In this document: positions 1-10,864 of the stretch, piece by piece | Layout: every line of letters starts with the position of its first letter | Numbering within the stretch: position 1 is the first letter of the stretch | Origin: Blastococcus sp. URHD0036 | GTDB lineage: Bacteria; Actinomycetota; Actinomycetes; Mycobacteriales; Geodermatophilaceae | Direction: 5' to 3' | Length of the DNA: 64,000 bases | Assembly (NCBI RefSeq): GCF_000701365.1 | Contig: NZ_JNIK01000014.1 | Span: forward strand, 372,001-436,000 | Position numbers and translations under genes: made by a program | Notes under the pieces: model-generated | Databases searched by the model: none | What the model saw: the letters and a program-made list of their open reading frames with translations, nothing else | What the model was told of the DNA's origin: nothing

Positions 1-791
1 TCGGGCGAGCTGCGCGAGGTCGTGGACGGCGTGTCCCTGCGGCTGGGCCCGGGGGAGACGCTCGGCCTGGTGGGCGAGTCCGGCTCGGGCAAGACGCAGA
101 CGGCCTTCGCCACCCTGGGCGTGCTGCCCCCGGAGGCGGTCGTCACCCGCGGGTCGATCCGGCTGGAGGGCCGCGAGGTCCTCGGGTTGAGCGAGCGCGA
201 GCTCCGGACGCTGCGCGGACGGTCGATCGCCTACGTGCCGCAGGAGCCGATGTCCAACCTGAACCCGTCGTTCACCGTCGGCGCCCAGCTGGTCGAGGGC
301 GTCCGGGCCTCGACCGACGTCTCCCGCGCGGAGGCCCGGGAGCGGGTCATGGCACTGCTGACCCGCGTCGGGATCCCCGACCCCGAGCGCACGTTCCGCT
401 CGTACCCGCACCAGATCTCCGGCGGCATGGCCCAGCGGGTGCTCATCGCGGGTGCGGTGGCCAGCCGGCCCAAGGTCCTCATCGCCGACGAGCCGACCAC
501 CGCGCTCGACGTGACCGTGCAGGCGGAGATCCTCGACCTGCTGCGCGACCTGCAGTCCGAGCTCGGCATGGCCGTCCTGCTCGTCACCCACAACTTCGGT
601 GTGGTCGCCGACATCTGCGACCGCATCGCGGTGATGCAGGAGGGCCGGGTCGTCGAGACCGGCGAGACGACGGAGATCTTCACCGCTCCCCAGCACCCGT
701 ACACGCGGATGCTGCTGGGGGCCATCCTCGACGAGGAGACGGTCCGGACCGACGGCCCCGCCGCCGTCGCCGTGCCGCTCGGGACGGACGC

Positions 792-795
<4 letters not shown>
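1..795 (+). CDS. Opp/Dpp-type ABC importer ATPase (first of pair), 5' end outside window
   Basis: This is a nucleotide-binding subunit of a peptide/oligosaccharide ABC importer; it powers uptake at the inner face of the membrane. The frame is open from base 1, so the true start lies upstream. Visible motifs are Walker A GESGSGKT, Q-loop YVPQEP, signature SGGMAQRV, Walker B VLIADEPTTALD and the switch histidine in LLVTHNFG. The C-terminal HPYTRMLLGA segment is typical of DppD/OppD proteins. The stop overlaps the start of the next ATPase, so the two are translationally coupled. The binding protein and permeases are presumably upstream. Substrate is not shown by the sequence; the downstream glycosidases suggest plant oligosaccharides rather than peptides. 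Confidence 0.93.
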
Positions 796-1652
<857 letters not shown>

Positions 1653-1657
1653 CCGCG

Positions 1658-3127
1658 GTGGGCGACGTCCCGGTCCTCCCGGGCTTCCACCCGGATCCCT
1701 CGATCTGCCGGGTGGGGGAGGACCACTACCTCGTCACGTCGAGCTTCGAGTACTTCCCCGGGGTGCCGCTGTTCACCAGCCGCGACCTGGTGCACTGGGA
1801 GCAGGTGGGCAGCGTGCTCGACCGGCCCGACCAGCTGCGGGTGCGGCCCGGCCAGGCCGGCGCCGACGGCGGGATCTACGCCCCGACGATCCGGCACCAC
1901 GGCGGCCGGTTCTGGCTGGCGACGACGAACATCGACCAGATCGTCGACGGGCACCTGATCGTGCACGCCGAGGACCCGGCCGGGCCCTGGAGCACCCCGG
2001 TGTTCACCGCCGGCACGCTCGGCGTCGACCCCGACCTCGCCTGGGACGACGACGGCACCTGCCACCTCACCTGGTCCGACCCCTTCGGCGGGATCGCCCA
2101 GGCGACCGTCGACCCGTTCACCGGCGAGCTGACGTCGCCGCCGCGCCCGCTCTGGGAGGGCACCGGCCTCGCCCATCCGGAGGGCCCGCACCTGCACCGG
2201 CGGGGCGCGTGGTGGTACCTCGTCGTCGCCGAGGGCGGTACCGGCCCGGGGCACGCCGTGTCGGTGGCCCGGGCGCCGGCGCCGACCGGCCCCTTCGAGA
2301 GCTGCCCGGCCAACCCGGTCCTGTCCCACCGCAGCACGGGCTCGGCGGTGCAGAGCACCGGGCACGCGGATCTGGTGGAGCTGGCCGACGGCAGCTGGGC
2401 GATGGTCCACCTCGGCGTCCGGCCCCGGGGCAGCTTCCCGAAGTACCACGTGAACGGCCGGGAGACCTTCCTGGCCGGGATCGACTGGGTCGACGACTGG
2501 CCGGTGGTCGTGGAGGACCGCTTCGAGGTGCCGCCCGCGGAGACCTCCTTCGTCGACGACTTCGCCGGACCGGCCCTGCACCCGCGGTGGATCGCGCCAG
2601 GCGTGGACCCGACCGGCTTCGCCCGGCCCGGCGAGGGCGGCCTGCGCCTGGCCGCCGGCCGGGCGCCGGAGAGCCGCGAGGCCGAGCGGCTGCTCGCCGT
2701 CCGGTGCCGGGACGAGCAGTGGACGGCGACGGCGACGGTCCCGCACGGGGACGCCGCGCTCGTCGTCCGCCTCGACGACGCCCACCAGGTCTGCCTGGAG
2801 CGGGTCGGGGACGCGGTGGCCGTGCGCATGGTGGTCGGGCCGCTGGACCAGGTCCTCGCGCGGACGACGGGCGTGCCGGCGGACGCGCCGCTGGCCGTCC
2901 GCGCCGTCGACGTCGCCGGGGAGCCGGGGTTCCGCAAGGGCCCCGACCGCCTGGAGCTCGGCGTCGTCGAGGACGGGGACGTGCGCGTGCTCGCCTCGGT
3001 CGACGGCCGCTACCTCTCCACGGAGGTGGCCGGCGGCTTCACCGGCCGGGTGGTCGGCGTCGAGGCGCTGGGCGGCGACGCGGTCGTGTCCCGCGTCACC
3101 TACACCGGCGGTGCCGCGCTCAGCTGA
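1658..3127 (+). CDS. GH43 beta-xylosidase / alpha-L-arabinofuranosidase
   Basis: A 489-residue glycoside hydrolase family 43 enzyme with no signal peptide, so probably cytoplasmic and acting on imported oligosaccharides. The five-bladed propeller has the GFHPDPS start with the candidate base Asp13, the GGIYAPTI blade motif, a DPDLAWDDDG segment near residue 125 (pKa-modulating Asp) and the candidate general acid Glu175 in PEGPH. NPVLSHRS followed by STGHADLVE is typical of xylosidase/arabinofuranosidase subfamilies. From about residue 300 a beta-sandwich domain follows (FVDDFAGPALHPRW). Start is GTG at 1658, just after the ABC ATPase stop. The gene ends 8 bases inside the converging oxidoreductase gene. 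Exact specificity cannot be read from sequence. Confidence 0.92.
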   Translation: MGDVPVLPGFHPDPSICRVGEDHYLVTSSFEYFPGVPLFTSRDLVHWEQVGSVLDRPDQLRVRPGQAGADGGIYAPTIRHHGGRFWLATTNIDQIVDGHLIVHAEDPAGPWSTPVFTAGTLGVDPDLAWDDDGTCHLTWSDPFGGIAQATVDPFTGELTSPPRPLWEGTGLAHPEGPHLHRRGAWWYLVVAEGGTGPGHAVSVARAPAPTGPFESCPANPVLSHRSTGSAVQSTGHADLVELADGSWAMVHLGVRPRGSFPKYHVNGRETFLAGIDWVDDWPVVVEDRFEVPPAETSFVDDFAGPALHPRWIAPGVDPTGFARPGEGGLRLAAGRAPESREAERLLAVRCRDEQWTATATVPHGDAALVVRLDDAHQVCLERVGDAVAVRMVVGPLDQVLARTTGVPADAPLAVRAVDVAGEPGFRKGPDRLELGVVEDGDVRVLASVDGRYLSTEVAGGFTGRVVGVEALGGDAVVSRVTYTGGAALS

Positions 3128-4109
3128 CGGGCAGCGGCTGCCGGGGCTCCATCCCCGCGGCGCGGTAGACCGCGTCCAGCACCCGCATCGTCGCCGTGGC
3201 CTCGCGGGCGCCGGTGACCACGGGAGCGCCGGACAGCACGGAGTCGCGGAAGGCCTCGACCATGTACGAGTACGTGGTGCGCTCCTCGGGGCCCTCGGTC
3301 TCCGTGCCGTCGGGCGTGGTGAGGACGAGCTCGCCGTAGAGGTAGGGGTGGTAGGGCATGCGGACGGCGAGCGTGCCCGCCGTCCCGGTCACCCGCAGGT
3401 CGGCGCCCCAGTCGGCGCCCTCGGCCATGCTCGCCACGACCCGCCCCTCGACGCCGCCGGCGAACGCGAGCTCGGCGGTCATCGCGGCGTCGACGCCGGC
3501 CTCGTCCTGCGCCGTGGCCGACCGCACCTCGGGCTCGCCGAAGAGGTGGCGCAGCAGGGTCACCGGGTAGACGCCGAGGTCCATGAGCGCCCCGCCGCCG
3601 AGCGGCAGCTGCCAGCGGATGTCGCCGGCGCGGTCGGCGTGCGGCGTGACGAAGGTGGCCTCCGCCGTCGTGACGTCGCCGAGGACGCCGGACCGCAGGA
3701 TGCCGGCCATGCGCTCCCAGCGCGGGGAGAAGCGCGAGTGCATGGCCTCCATGACCACCAGTCCGCTGCCGTCGGCGCGGTCGGCGATCCCGGCCGCCTC
3801 GTCGGCGTTGGCGGTGAACGGCTTCTCGCAGAGCACGTGCTTGCCGGCCTCGATCGCCCGCCGGGTCCAGTACCCGTGCAGCGCCGCCGGGGTCGGGACG
3901 TAGACGGCCGTCACCTCCGGGTCCTCGACCACCGCCTCGTAGGAGTCCAGCACCCGCGGGATGCCGTTCTCGGCCGCGTACTCCTCGGCCCGGCTCCGGT
4001 CGCGGGCGGCCAGGGCGACCACCTCGACGTCGTCCAGCCCGGCGGCGGGGTCGAGCAGCCCGCCCTTGACGATCTTCGCCGCGCCGAGGACGCCGAACCG
4101 GACGGTCAC
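3120..4109 (-). CDS. Gfo/Idh/MocA-family NAD(P)-dependent oxidoreductase
   Basis: A 329-residue dehydrogenase with an N-terminal Rossmann fold (VRFGVLGAAKIVKG) and the family EKP motif in HVLCEKPF. The C-terminal alpha/beta domain contains GGGALMDLGVYPV, which carries the conserved acid and aromatic positions. Sequence style resembles D-xylose 1-dehydrogenase / dihydrodiol dehydrogenase members, so oxidation of a sugar such as xylose is plausible but is inference. The start is GTG at 4109, overlapping the stop of the TetR gene, so the two genes form a coupled operon. Its 3' end overlaps the GH43 3' end by 8 bases in convergent orientation. Confidence 0.88.
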   Translation of the reverse strand: MTVRFGVLGAAKIVKGGLLDPAAGLDDVEVVALAARDRSRAEEYAAENGIPRVLDSYEAVVEDPEVTAVYVPTPAALHGYWTRRAIEAGKHVLCEKPFTANADEAAGIADRADGSGLVVMEAMHSRFSPRWERMAGILRSGVLGDVTTAEATFVTPHADRAGDIRWQLPLGGGALMDLGVYPVTLLRHLFGEPEVRSATAQDEAGVDAAMTAELAFAGGVEGRVVASMAEGADWGADLRVTGTAGTLAVRMPYHPYLYGELVLTTPDGTETEGPEERTTYSYMVEAFRDSVLSGAPVVTGAREATATMRVLDAVYRAAGMEPRQPLPVS

Positions 4110-4726
4110 TGGTCCAGCTCCGGCACGAGCCCGCCGAGGAAGGCGTGGATGGCGGCCGGCATGCCGACCGACTCCCGGTCGAGCAGCCACTGCGTCTGGA
4201 CGCCGTTGATCAAGGACACGGTCATGGTCGCGAGGGTCTCCGGATCGATCGGGGAGGAGAGCAGGCCGCGCTCGGCGAGCGCGGCGAAGATGTCGCGGAA
4301 GAAGCGGCGGAAGGCGCGGGAGCGCTCCACGTAGTAGTCGTGCGCGGGGTGGTCCGGCGAGGTCGCCTCGGCCGAGAGCACCGTGTGCAGCTCGACCAGG
4401 CCGGGCTGCTGCTCGTTGCGGTCGAGGACGGCGAGCATGCCGCGCAGGGCCTCCAGCGGGTGCTGACCCGGGTCGAGCGCGGCGGCCGACCGGAGGTGCT
4501 CGGTGCTCTCGTCGGAGCGCAGCTGCAGGACGGCGACCAGCAGGTCCTCCTTGCGGCTGTAGTGGTGCAGCAGGCCGGTGTAGCTGAGCCCGGCACGGCG
4601 GGCGATGTCCTTCATCGTCATGCCGTAGAAGCCGGTCTCGCCGAGGGCGTCCGCGCACGCCGCGACGATCCGGCTGCGGATCTCGGCGGACTTCGCGTAG
4701 GGCCCTCGGGCGGCGGGCGCAGTCAT
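4106..4726 (-). CDS. TetR-family transcriptional regulator
   Basis: A 206-residue repressor. The N-terminal helix-turn-helix covers roughly residues 12-58 (IRSRIVAACADALGE to LSYTGLLHHYSRKEDLL), followed by a ligand-binding domain without a recognisable ligand motif. I chose ATG 4726 because a strong Shine-Dalgarno GGAGGAGG lies just upstream; the frame remains open further upstream but lacks such a site. It is divergent from the GH1 gene, and an imperfect inverted repeat (4742-4771) lies between them. It probably controls itself, the oxidoreductase and the GH1-uidA genes. The inducer is unknown. Confidence 0.9.
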   Translation of the reverse strand: MTAPAARGPYAKSAEIRSRIVAACADALGETGFYGMTMKDIARRAGLSYTGLLHHYSRKEDLLVAVLQLRSDESTEHLRSAAALDPGQHPLEALRGMLAVLDRNEQQPGLVELHTVLSAEATSPDHPAHDYYVERSRAFRRFFRDIFAALAERGLLSSPIDPETLATMTVSLINGVQTQWLLDRESVGMPAAIHAFLGGLVPELDQ

Positions 4727-4741
4727 CCGGGACCTCCTCCA

Positions 4742-4771
4742 ATGAATGTCGTATTGCGGTTCGAGATTCAT
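4742..4771. promoter_or_regulatory. Candidate TetR operator (inverted repeat)
   Basis: Arms ATGAATGTCG (4742-4751) and CGAGATTCAT (4762-4771) match at 9 of 10 positions around a 10-base spacer. The repeat lies in the divergent region between the TetR gene and the GH1 gene, directly upstream of the TetR ribosome-binding site. Binding is inferred from position and symmetry only. Confidence 0.5.
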
Positions 4772-4860
4772 GCTAGCGTGACCTGGACCACGCGGGCCAG
4801 TGGCCCCGCGGTGCGTCCCCCCGCATCGAGATCTCCAGCCAGAACGAGGACGACTCCGAC

Positions 4861-6108
4861 ATGACGCAGCTCCGGCCCGGGTTCCTCTGGGGCGCCGCCA
4901 CGGCCCCGCACCAGATCGAGGGCAACAACGTCAACAGCGACTGGTGGGCCCGCGAGGGCTTCATGCCCGGCATGGAGCGCAGCGGCGACGCGGTCGACAG
5001 CTACCACCGCTACCGCGAGGACATGACCCTGCTGGCCGAGGCCGGGCTGAACTCCTACCGCTTCGGCATCGAGTGGGCCCGCATCGAGCCCGTGCCCGGC
5101 GCGTTCTCCCGCGCCGAGCTGGCGCACTACCGCCGGATGATCGACACCGCGCTCGAGCTGAGGCTGTCCCCGGTGGTGACCCTCAACCACTTCACGCTGC
5201 CGAAGTGGTTCGCCGACGAGGGCGGCTGGCTGGGGGAGCAGGCGATCGACCGCTTCACCGCCTACGTCCGCGAGGCCACCACGATCCTGGGCGACGTCCC
5301 GTGGGTCGCCACGCTCAACGAGCCCAACATGCTGGCGATGATGATCACCGCGATGCGGGCGTTCATGTCCGGCGACCTGGGGGAGTGGCAGAGCCCCACC
5401 GTGGAGGCCGACGCAGCGGGCGACGCGGCCGGCGACTCCGAGGAGCTGACTGCGGGCCGGCCCTCGGTCCTCCCGCCGCCGGACCCCGAGATCGGCCGGA
5501 AGCTGGCCGAGGTGCACGCCGCGGCCCGCGAGATCGTCCGCGAGCGCACGGACGCCGGCGTCGGCTGGACCGTCGCCAACGGCGCCTACTACGCGCTGCC
5601 GGGCGGCGAGCAGAAGCTCGAGGAGATCCGCTACATCCGCGAGGACCTCTACTTGGAGGCCGCCCGCGGCGACGACTTCATCGGCGTCCAGTCCTACTCC
5701 AGCCAGGGCGTCGACGAGAACGGGCTGGTCCCGCACCCCCCGCACCCGGACAACACCCTCGTCGGCACCGCCTACCGTCCCGACTCCCTGGAGACGGCGA
5801 TCCGGCACAGCTGGGAGGTCACCGGCGGCGTGCCGGTCATGGTCACCGAGAACGGCATCGCCACCGCCGACGACGAGCGCCGGATCGCCTACACCGGTGC
5901 GGCGCTGCGCGGCCTGCTCGCTGCGGTCGACGACGGCATCGACGTCCGCGGCTACCTGCACTGGACCGCGCTCGACAACTACGAGTGGGGCCACTGGGAG
6001 CCGACCTTCGGCCTCATCGCCGTCGACCGGCAGACCTTCGAGCGGAAGCCGAAGCCCAGCCTCGGCTGGCTGGGGGACGTCGCCCGCCGCGGCGGCCTGC
6101 CCGACTGA
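4861..6108 (+). CDS. GH1 beta-glucosidase
   Basis: A 415-residue family 1 beta-glycosidase, cytoplasmic (no signal peptide). It begins with the typical FLWGAATAPHQIEG segment. The candidate acid/base is Glu154 in TLNEPN and the nucleophile is Glu330 in VTENGI. It would release glucose (or another beta-linked sugar) from imported disaccharides or aryl glycosides. ATG 4861 gives the family's normal N-terminus; no strong ribosome-binding site is visible. It is followed after 41 bases by uidA on the same strand and is divergent from the TetR gene. It is slightly shorter than the 440-470 residues common in the family. Confidence 0.94.
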   Translation: MTQLRPGFLWGAATAPHQIEGNNVNSDWWAREGFMPGMERSGDAVDSYHRYREDMTLLAEAGLNSYRFGIEWARIEPVPGAFSRAELAHYRRMIDTALELRLSPVVTLNHFTLPKWFADEGGWLGEQAIDRFTAYVREATTILGDVPWVATLNEPNMLAMMITAMRAFMSGDLGEWQSPTVEADAAGDAAGDSEELTAGRPSVLPPPDPEIGRKLAEVHAAAREIVRERTDAGVGWTVANGAYYALPGGEQKLEEIRYIREDLYLEAARGDDFIGVQSYSSQGVDENGLVPHPPHPDNTLVGTAYRPDSLETAIRHSWEVTGGVPVMVTENGIATADDERRIAYTGAALRGLLAAVDDGIDVRGYLHWTALDNYEWGHWEPTFGLIAVDRQTFERKPKPSLGWLGDVARRGGLPD

Positions 6109-6149
6109 CCGCCCGACCCGCGACCACACCGACCCGGAGAGAGACCCCT

Positions 6150-7940
6150 GTGCTGAAGCCCCGTCCCACCCCCACCCGCGAGCTCGTGAACCTCGACGGC
6201 CTCTGGCGCTTCGGCGTCGCCGGCCGCGTGCAGGACGAGCCGTGGACCGGCCGCCTCGAGACGCCGCTCGAGGCGCCCGTGCCGGCCAGCTACAACGACC
6301 TGTTCACCGACCCGGCGATCCGCGACCACGTCGGCTGGGCCTGGTACCAGCGCCAGGTCCGCGTCCCCCGCGGCTGGGACGGCGAGCGGGTGCTGCTGCG
6401 CTTCGACGCGGCCACCCACGCCGGCCGCGTGTACGTCGACGACCGGCTGGTCGCCGAGCACGTGGGCGGGTACACGCCCTTCGAGGCGGACATCACCGAC
6501 GTCGTGAGCGCGGGGCAGGAGTTCCGGCTCACGGTCGGCGTCAGCAACGAGCTGACCAACGTGACGATCCCGCCGGGCAAGATCACCGTGGACCAGTTCG
6601 GCACGCGGAAGCAGACCTACCTGCACGACTTCTACAACTACGCCGGGCTGGCCCGGTCGGTGTGGCTGTACAGCCGCCCGGCCACGCACGTCGAGGACGT
6701 CACCATCCGGACCGGCGTGGACGGCTCGGCGGGCACCGTCGACTACGCCGTCCGCACCAGCGCAGCCGCCGACGTGCGGGTCCGGGCGCTCGACGAGACC
6801 GGCGCCGAGGTCGGGTCCGGCACGGGGGCCGAGGGCACCCTGCGGATCGACGGCGTGACGCTGTGGCGCCCGGGTGCGGCCTACCTCTACGACCTGGTCG
6901 TCGAGGTGCTGGACGGCGACACGGTCGTCGACAGCTACACCGAGCCGTTCGGCGTCCGGACCGTGGAGGTCCGCGGCACCGAGTTCCTGATTAACGGCGA
7001 GCCGTTCTACTTCACGGGGTTCGGCAAGCACGAGGACACCCCGGTCCGGGGCAAGGGCCACGACGACGCCTACCTGGTGCACGACTTCCAGCTCATGGAG
7101 TGGATCGGCGCGAACTCCTTCCGCACCGCCCACTACCCGTACGCCGAGGAGGTGCTGGAGTTCGCCGACCGGCACGGGATCGTCGTGATCGACGAGACCG
7201 CCGCGGTGGGCATCAACCTCGCGGTCCAGGGTGGGCTCACCGGCCTCGCCCCGGAGCCGACCTTCTCGCCGGAGACCTTCAACGACGAGACCCGCGCCGC
7301 CCACGCCCAGCACCTGCGCGAGCTGATCGCCCGGGACAAGAACCACCCCAGCGTCGTGATGTGGTGCATCGCCAACGAGCCCTCCTCCAACGAGGAGGGA
7401 GCGCGGGAGTACTTCGAGCCGCTCATCCGGCTCACCCGCGAGCTGGACCCCACCCGCCCGCTCACCTCGACGGCGGTGATGTTCGCCCGGGCCGACAACG
7501 ACCTGATCGCGGACCTGCTCGACGTCCTCTCGATCAACCGCTACTTCGGCTGGTACGTCGCCACCGGGGACCTCGCCACGGCCGAGACGTACCTGGAGGG
7601 CGACCTGCGGGCCTGGGCCGCTCTCGGCAAGCCGGTCATGATGGCCGAGTACGGCGCCGACACCATGCCCGGCCTCCACTCGGTGTGGGACCAGCCGTGG
7701 TCGGAGGAGTACCAGGCGTCCTACCTGGAGATGAACCACCGGGTCTTCGACCGCGTCGAGGCCTTCGTCGGCGAGCACGTGTGGAACTTCGCCGACTTCC
7801 AGACGTCGAACGGCATCCACCGCGTGGACGGGAACAAGAAGGGCGTGTTCACCCGGGACCGCAAGCCGAAGACCGCCGCGCACACGCTGCGCAGCCGGTG
7901 GCGCGGGCTGCAGAACCGCAAGCCCGGCACCGCGGGCTGA
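6150..7940 (+). CDS. uidA: Beta-glucuronidase (GH2)
   Basis: A 596-residue family 2 enzyme, very close in length and motif order to the 603-residue E. coli UidA; it hydrolyses beta-D-glucuronides to glucuronate. Matching landmarks are the opening [49 protein letters not shown], the active-site HYPYAEE, the acid/base Glu410 in ANEPSS and the nucleophile Glu500 in [21 protein letters not shown] near the C-terminus is also conserved. Start is GTG 6150 with GGAGAG about 9 bases upstream. It follows the GH1 gene and converges on gntK, whose operon uses the glucuronate this enzyme releases. It is not an alpha-glucuronidase, so it would not remove xylan alpha-1,2 side chains. Confidence 0.96.
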   Translation: MLKPRPTPTRELVNLDGLWRFGVAGRVQDEPWTGRLETPLEAPVPASYNDLFTDPAIRDHVGWAWYQRQVRVPRGWDGERVLLRFDAATHAGRVYVDDRLVAEHVGGYTPFEADITDVVSAGQEFRLTVGVSNELTNVTIPPGKITVDQFGTRKQTYLHDFYNYAGLARSVWLYSRPATHVEDVTIRTGVDGSAGTVDYAVRTSAAADVRVRALDETGAEVGSGTGAEGTLRIDGVTLWRPGAAYLYDLVVEVLDGDTVVDSYTEPFGVRTVEVRGTEFLINGEPFYFTGFGKHEDTPVRGKGHDDAYLVHDFQLMEWIGANSFRTAHYPYAEEVLEFADRHGIVVIDETAAVGINLAVQGGLTGLAPEPTFSPETFNDETRAAHAQHLRELIARDKNHPSVVMWCIANEPSSNEEGAREYFEPLIRLTRELDPTRPLTSTAVMFARADNDLIADLLDVLSINRYFGWYVATGDLATAETYLEGDLRAWAALGKPVMMAEYGADTMPGLHSVWDQPWSEEYQASYLEMNHRVFDRVEAFVGEHVWNFADFQTSNGIHRVDGNKKGVFTRDRKPKTAAHTLRSRWRGLQNRKPGTAG

Positions 7941-7970
7941 CCCGGCCGGCCGGCGCTCGCGTCAGCGGGC
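7932..7970. terminator. Possible bidirectional terminator between uidA and gntK
   Basis: Both stop codons of the converging genes sit in an imperfect inverted repeat: GCGGGCTGAC at 7932-7941 and GTCAGCGGGC at 7961-7970, with the palindrome CCGGCCGGCCGG (7942-7953) inside. No T-run follows, as is usual in this base composition. Weak support. Confidence 0.35.
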
Positions 7971-9503
7971 GCCGGCCCCCGCCGTCAGCCGGCCCAGGGC
8001 CTCCAGGAGCGCGGGGAGCCGGGGCCGCAGCCGGGCGGCGGCCTCGATCTCCTCGGCCGAGGGGACGACGAGCGGCGGCTCCCCGGCCTCCGGCAGCAGC
8101 ACGCCGGGTGCGTCCTCCAGCCGGGTGGTGTGGCCGAGGGCGTAGAGGGCGAGCGCCGCCGCGCCGAGCGCACCGCCCTCGGCGTCGGACCCCACGCGGA
8201 CCGGCCGGCCCAGGGCGGCGGCGACGGACGTCCGCCACAGCGGCGACCGGAAGGCCCCGCCGGTGGCCCGCACCGTGCTCACCGGGGCGACGGTGTCGAG
8301 GACGTCGACCACCGAGGCCAGTTGGGCGGCCACGCCCTCGACCGCGGCCCGGACCAGGTGTGCCCGGGTGTGCGCCCGGCGCAGCCCCAGGAAGGCGCCG
8401 GGGATGTCGGGGTCCCACAGCGGTGCCCGCTCGGCGACCAGGTACGGGACCATGACCAGCCCGTCGCTGCCCGGGGGCACGCTCCCGGCGAGGGCCAGCA
8501 GCGCCTCGTCGGCGCCGCCGTCCGCCAGGTCCGGGGCCAGGGCGTCGGCCGCCCACCGGACGACGTGCGCGCCGTTGCTGATCGCCCCGCCGACCACCCA
8601 GTGGTCGGCGGTGAGGGCGTAGCAGAACAGCCGGCCGGCGGGATCGGTCGCCGGCCGGTCGACGACGGTCCGGACCGCGCCGCTGGTGCCGAGGTTGAGC
8701 CCCGCGGTGCCGCGCTCCATGGCACCGGTGCCGAGGTTGCCCAGCGGTCCGTCGGCGGCACCGGCCACGACCGGCGTCCCGGCGCGCAGCCCGGTGCGCG
8801 CGGTCAGGGCGGGGGAGGAGCTGAGGATGGCCGTCGTCGGCAGCACGTCGGGCAACTGGCCCCGGTCGACCCCGGCGACCTCCAGCGCCCCGGGGTACCA
8901 GTCGCCCGCGACCAGATCGAGCATCCCGGTGCCCGACGCCGAGGAGAGCTCGGTGACGAGGAAGTCGGTGAGGGCCAGCAGCACGTACTCCTTGAGCCCG
9001 ACCCACCACCGGGCCCGGGCGCAGGTGGCCTCGTCGGAGGCGGCGAACCACATCAGCTTGGTCAGCGGCGACATCGGGTGCACCGGCGTCCCGGTCACCC
9101 GGTGCAGCTCCGGGGCCAGCCCCGACTCGCGCAGCCACCGCGCCTGCCCGGTCGCCCGGGAGTCCGCCCAGGTCAGCAGCGGGCTGACCGGCCGGGAGTC
9201 CCGGTCGAGCGCGAGCAGGCCGTGCATCGCGGTGCCGACGGAGACCGCCGTGACCGGCGCACCCGCGGTGGCGGTCACGCACTCCCGCAGCGCCTCGAGC
9301 GTGGCGGCCACCACCGCGTCGGGGTCCTGCACCTGCCAGCCCGGCCGGGGCTCGGAGAGCGGGTACTCGCGCAGCGCGGTGGCCCGCCAGGCCGAACCGG
9401 GGGAGAAGGCGACGGCCTTGGCCGCCGTGGTGCCGACGTCGAGCCCGATGACGACGTCCCCGGGCGGCGGACCTCCCGGCGCACCCACCGGCAGCCCGCT
9501 CAC
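7962..9503 (-). CDS. gntK: Gluconokinase, FGGY type
   Basis: A 513-residue FGGY kinase that phosphorylates D-gluconate to 6-phosphogluconate. The N-terminal phosphate motif is [13 protein letters not shown]. Features matching Bacillus GntK rather than xylulokinase are [42 protein letters not shown] and [15 protein letters not shown]. The separate xylulokinase at 20003 also lacks them. The start is GTG 9503, overlapping the uxuB stop (GTGA), so it is the third gene of the uxaC-uxuB-gntK operon. Its presence after fructuronate reductase is notable, because the classical route needs mannonate dehydratase and KDG kinase instead. This supports a mannonate-to-gluconate step by the neighbouring LarA homologue. 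Confidence 0.88.
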   Translation of the reverse strand: MSGLPVGAPGGPPPGDVVIGLDVGTTAAKAVAFSPGSAWRATALREYPLSEPRPGWQVQDPDAVVAATLEALRECVTATAGAPVTAVSVGTAMHGLLALDRDSRPVSPLLTWADSRATGQARWLRESGLAPELHRVTGTPVHPMSPLTKLMWFAASDEATCARARWWVGLKEYVLLALTDFLVTELSSASGTGMLDLVAGDWYPGALEVAGVDRGQLPDVLPTTAILSSSPALTARTGLRAGTPVVAGAADGPLGNLGTGAMERGTAGLNLGTSGAVRTVVDRPATDPAGRLFCYALTADHWVVGGAISNGAHVVRWAADALAPDLADGGADEALLALAGSVPPGSDGLVMVPYLVAERAPLWDPDIPGAFLGLRRAHTRAHLVRAAVEGVAAQLASVVDVLDTVAPVSTVRATGGAFRSPLWRTSVAAALGRPVRVGSDAEGGALGAAALALYALGHTTRLEDAPGVLLPEAGEPPLVVPSAEEIEAAARLRPRLPALLEALGRLTAGAGAR

Positions 9504-10864
9504 CGGCGGCCCAGCAGCCCGGCGGTCTCCGCGCGGACGGCGCCCACCAGCTCGGCGTCGTCGGCCAGCGCCGGGTCGAGGGCGGCGAGCGCCCGGGCGA
9601 CGTCCCCGGTGAGGTGCCGGAGCTCCTCGGCCCGCACGTCGCGGACCGGCAGCCCGCTGCCGCTCAGGTGGGCGACCCACGCGCCGAGGACGGCGACGAC
9701 CGGCGCCGGGAGCCGGCCGGCGGCCCGTTCGAGGCGGAGCACCGGCAGCAGCCGGACGGGGAGCTTCTGCGAGCCGTCGGTGGCGATCTGGGCGAGCGCG
9801 TGCCGCATCCGGGGGTTGGCGAACCGCTCCAGCAGGGCCGCGCAGTAGCGCTCGGCCTCGTCCCGGGGCACGGAGAGGTACGGGATGCAGACCGCCCACC
9901 ACTGCCGCAGGAGGGCGGCGCAGTGCTCGTCGGCGACGGCCTCGGCCACGGACGTGCAGCCGCGCAGCCCGCCGACGTAGGCGAGCAGGGAGTGCCCGCC
10001 GTTGAGCAGCCACAGCTTGCGCTGCTCGAACGGGGTGACGTCGTCGGTCAGGACGGCGCCGGCCCGCTCCCAGGCCGGCCGGCCGCCGGGGAACGCCCCG
10101 GCGACGACCCACTCGCTGAACGGCTCGGTGACCACCGGCGCGCGGTCGTCGGTGCCGGTGGCGGCCCGCACGGTCGCGACGTCCTCGGGAGTGGGCTCGG
10201 GGGTGATCCGGTCGACCATCGTCGTGGCCGTGGCGACGTGCGCGCCGATCCAGTCCGGCAGCGTCGGGTCGACCGCCGCGGCGAACTCCCGGACGACCCC
10301 GGCGAGCGCGGCGCCGTTGTCGGGGAGGTTGTCGCAGGGCACGAGGGTCAGCGGACCGGCGTCGGTGGCCCGGCGGGCGAGCAGGCCGGCCACGAGCCGG
10401 GCCGGCACCGACCCGACGGCGGCGCGGGGGTCGGCCCGCAGCGCGGCGAGGTCCCGGGCCACCTGCGGGGCGCCGGTGTCCAGGGCCCCGTCGGGCCGGC
10501 GGGCGTAGCCGGCCTCGGTGACCGTGGTCGTGACCACCCGGACCGCGGGGTCGGCGAGCAGGTCCAGCCAGGCGCCGGTGTCGGCCGCGGCGTGCGCCCG
10601 GACGACCGAGCGGACGACGTCGAACCGGTCGCCGTCGGGAGCGCGGGTGACCAGCGTGTACAGCCCGTCCTGGGCGGTCAGCGCGTCGGCGAGGTCGGGG
10701 CGCCGGCCGGTGAAGGCCGCGATGCCCCAGTCCTCGCCGTCCCGGGAGCCGGCGCGGTCGGTGTACCAGGCCTGGTGGGCGCGGAAGAAGCTGCCCAGCC
10801 CGAGGTGGACGGCGCGCACCGGTGCCGCCGCGCCGGGCCCGCGGCGCAGCGGACGGGCGGTCAC
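9500..10864 (-). CDS. uxuB: Fructuronate reductase / mannitol dehydrogenase family
   Basis: A 454-residue polyol dehydrogenase of the long-chain mannitol dehydrogenase family. The N-terminal Rossmann segment is [27 protein letters not shown] and EPFSEWVV follow, and the catalytic Lys/Asn/His set lies in [16 protein letters not shown]. Fructuronate reductase (D-fructuronate + NADH to D-mannonate) and mannitol dehydrogenase cannot be told apart by these motifs. The tight coupling to uxaC upstream and gntK downstream (4-base overlaps on both sides) argues for fructuronate reductase in glucuronate catabolism. Start is GTG 10864. Confidence 0.85.
   Translation of the reverse strand: MTARPLRRGPGAAAPVRAVHLGLGSFFRAHQAWYTDRAGSRDGEDWGIAAFTGRRPDLADALTAQDGLYTLVTRAPDGDRFDVVRSVVRAHAAADTGAWLDLLADPAVRVVTTTVTEAGYARRPDGALDTGAPQVARDLAALRADPRAAVGSVPARLVAGLLARRATDAGPLTLVPCDNLPDNGAALAGVVREFAAAVDPTLPDWIGAHVATATTMVDRITPEPTPEDVATVRAATGTDDRAPVVTEPFSEWVVAGAFPGGRPAWERAGAVLTDDVTPFEQRKLWLLNGGHSLLAYVGGLRGCTSVAEAVADEHCAALLRQWWAVCIPYLSVPRDEAERYCAALLERFANPRMRHALAQIATDGSQKLPVRLLPVLRLERAAGRLPAPVVAVLGAWVAHLSGSGLPVRDVRAEELRHLTGDVARALAALDPALADDAELVGAVRAETAGLLGRR

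Noticed and set aside
7962-9503. Xylulokinase as the identity of the FGGY kinase
   Set aside because: The [17 protein letters not shown] and [14 protein letters not shown] blocks match gluconokinase, and a separate xylulokinase lies beside xylA.
9500-10864. Mannitol dehydrogenase as the main function
   Set aside because: Motifs allow it, but the gene is locked between glucuronate isomerase and gluconokinase, and no mannitol transporter or fructokinase is near.
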